Assembly: GCA_965153355.1 (NCBI GenBank)
Contig: OZ231127.1
Span: forward strand, 15,934,001 to 15,998,000
DNA length: 64,000 bases
Direction of reading: 5' to 3'
Source of the DNA: Flaccisagitta enflata
Lineage: Eukaryota > Chaetognatha > Sagittoidea > Aphragmophora
The translations under genes were made by a program, and so were the position numbers. Position 1 is the first letter of the stretch. The number at the start of each line of letters is the position of its first letter. Of the stretch, positions 62,864 to 64,000 are shown piece by piece. Below the pieces are notes generated by a model that was not told the origin of the DNA, did no database searches, and was given only the letters and a program-made list of their open reading frames with translations.

Positions 62864-64000
62864 GTGTGATGTTGTCTTATTCAGTTATTGCTAACGTGGA
62901 GAAAATTGGGAAATGCATAATCTTGATTCACATGTAATCTTATTTCTTTTTTTTGGGGGGGGGGGCTGTGTGAGATTTCAATAATGAGAAAAAATCTATT
63001 GGTCGCAGCATAATCTCGAAAAGGTACATATGGGTTCAAGACAAGACTTTTTTTTTAATCCCTTTCAAAAAAGGTTATGGGTAGAAGAAGTTTTATGAGG
63101 TACATTTATGGTTATTTCTCTTTTTGAATCGGTTTGTTTCAGCAATGACAGAATGGGTGCAACATTGAAATGTAATTTAAAGGGTCAGATGCCAGTGCCA
63201 ATGATTTGCATATAAGGAAAAATCAATGTCGTATAAAAGAAAAAACTAGAGAAACAAGAAAATCTCCATGGAAACGGAATCTAATTAAAAGATGAAGTAA
63301 TGAAAGCAGTTCCATTGAAAAGTCAGATTGCCATGACAACCAACTTTGTCCATCAGAATCGGTTTTCAGAATTCGGTTGGCTCAGTAATAGGGGAAGAAA
63401 ATATACAAGAGATCAGAAAGATAGTCAGTTAGTCGCAATCTTAGGGAGAGCAACCGAGCAACTGTTCTGGTTAAGATCTTAACCACTTTCGAAAGTGTCT
63501 TTTTTTGCTATCACTACATGAATTAGAGATCGAAAAATATTGAGTCAATGAGTTTGGGGAGGGGGGAGACTTTTGAAATGGAAGCAACTGAACGTGAATG
63601 GGCGAATTGAAGTTAATTTCCATTTTTACTGGCTGCTGTTTGTGTAAGAGGGTTGATGATTGACGATGGTTTCACGATTTAAAGTTCTCAGGTGACCTTT
63701 CTTGACTCGAGCTTGTTTGAACGTTGGGTCAGAATCCTTTCGTTATCGATGACCAGCAGAGATCTGCGTCGGGATAAAGAATATTAAGTTAGTAATTGAC
63801 AGAATGTCCACGCTTTATCCAAAGTACACCCATGAAAGGAAACTCTTTTACACGAAAGGATATTTTGCCAACGCGAAATAGCAACTATACAAGGACAAAA
63901 AGTCGAAAGTTAACAAACATGGAATGAAGAAAAAACCTCAGGACGAGATCGCGAAAAATCCCATGAATGCGCATGTGCAAATGAATTAAGGGACTTGAAG
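62864..64000. other. No feature recognised
   Basis: Moderately AT-rich, apparently unique sequence. The short frame at 63300-63482 has no recognisable domain. Confidence 0.4.

Overview
This window looks like non-coding-rich DNA from an invertebrate animal genome. Coding sequence is confined to short exons with GT..AG introns. The rest is packed with long microsatellites (AAC, ATG, GA/CT, GT/CA), minisatellites, foldback sequences and many copies of short non-autonomous mobile elements. No bacterial-type gene, intact RNA gene or CRISPR array is visible. The species cannot be fixed from the sequence alone.

Genes. The best-supported gene is on the plus strand at 43212-57768: ten exons that join into one uninterrupted 1782-nt reading frame (593 residues plus stop). 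It encodes the C-terminal part of a type IV diacylglycerol kinase (zeta/iota/RdgA-like): the end of the accessory catalytic region, a linker of about 395 residues, four ankyrin repeats and a C-terminal PDZ ligand ETAV. The catalytic exons are not recognisable in the roughly 40 kb upstream. At the far left, 2396-2735 on the minus strand is a probable first coding exon of an unidentified protein with a PPxY motif; that gene leaves the window on the left.

Retroelements. Two broken, oppositely oriented copies of one Ty3/Gypsy-type LTR element lie at about 18.4-23.2 kb (plus) and 25.7-27.65 kb (minus). The plus copy keeps the integrase region with five in-frame stops, and a separate inverted-repeat element of about 1.3 kb is inserted in it. 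The minus copy keeps RNase H, with both ends joined abruptly to LTR sequence. Both share an unusual long linker between RNase H and integrase.

Repeats of special note. (1) A dispersed family of hairpin-ended elements, more than 25 full or partial copies, starts AACAAG(G/C)CC and ends in a hairpin followed by CTAAAAA. A motif of 8-10 nt near the 5' end is the exact complement of the 3' hairpin arm, and the two change together between subfamilies. (2) A 2-kb array at 14.7-16.7 kb of about 217-bp dyad-symmetric units is studded with the palindrome GTTAATTAAC, and a diverged relative lies at 39.1-40.0 kb. (3) A 704-bp element at 30820-31523 has 51-bp perfect terminal inverted repeats. (4) Large foldbacks lie at 33.6-34.3 kb and 45.5-46.0 kb. 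(5) MITEs flanked by TA lie at 48966-49146 and 56246-56687, the latter containing a tRNA-like segment.

Layout: 0-14 kb, hairpin-ended elements and microsatellites, with one exon on the minus strand; 14-17 kb, ATG repeat plus palindrome array; 18-28 kb, retrotransposon remnants; 28-43 kb, microsatellites, foldbacks and minisatellites; 43-58 kb, diacylglycerol kinase exons with repeat-filled introns; 58-64 kb, 3' flank with AAC/CT arrays and a 24-bp minisatellite, otherwise unremarkable.
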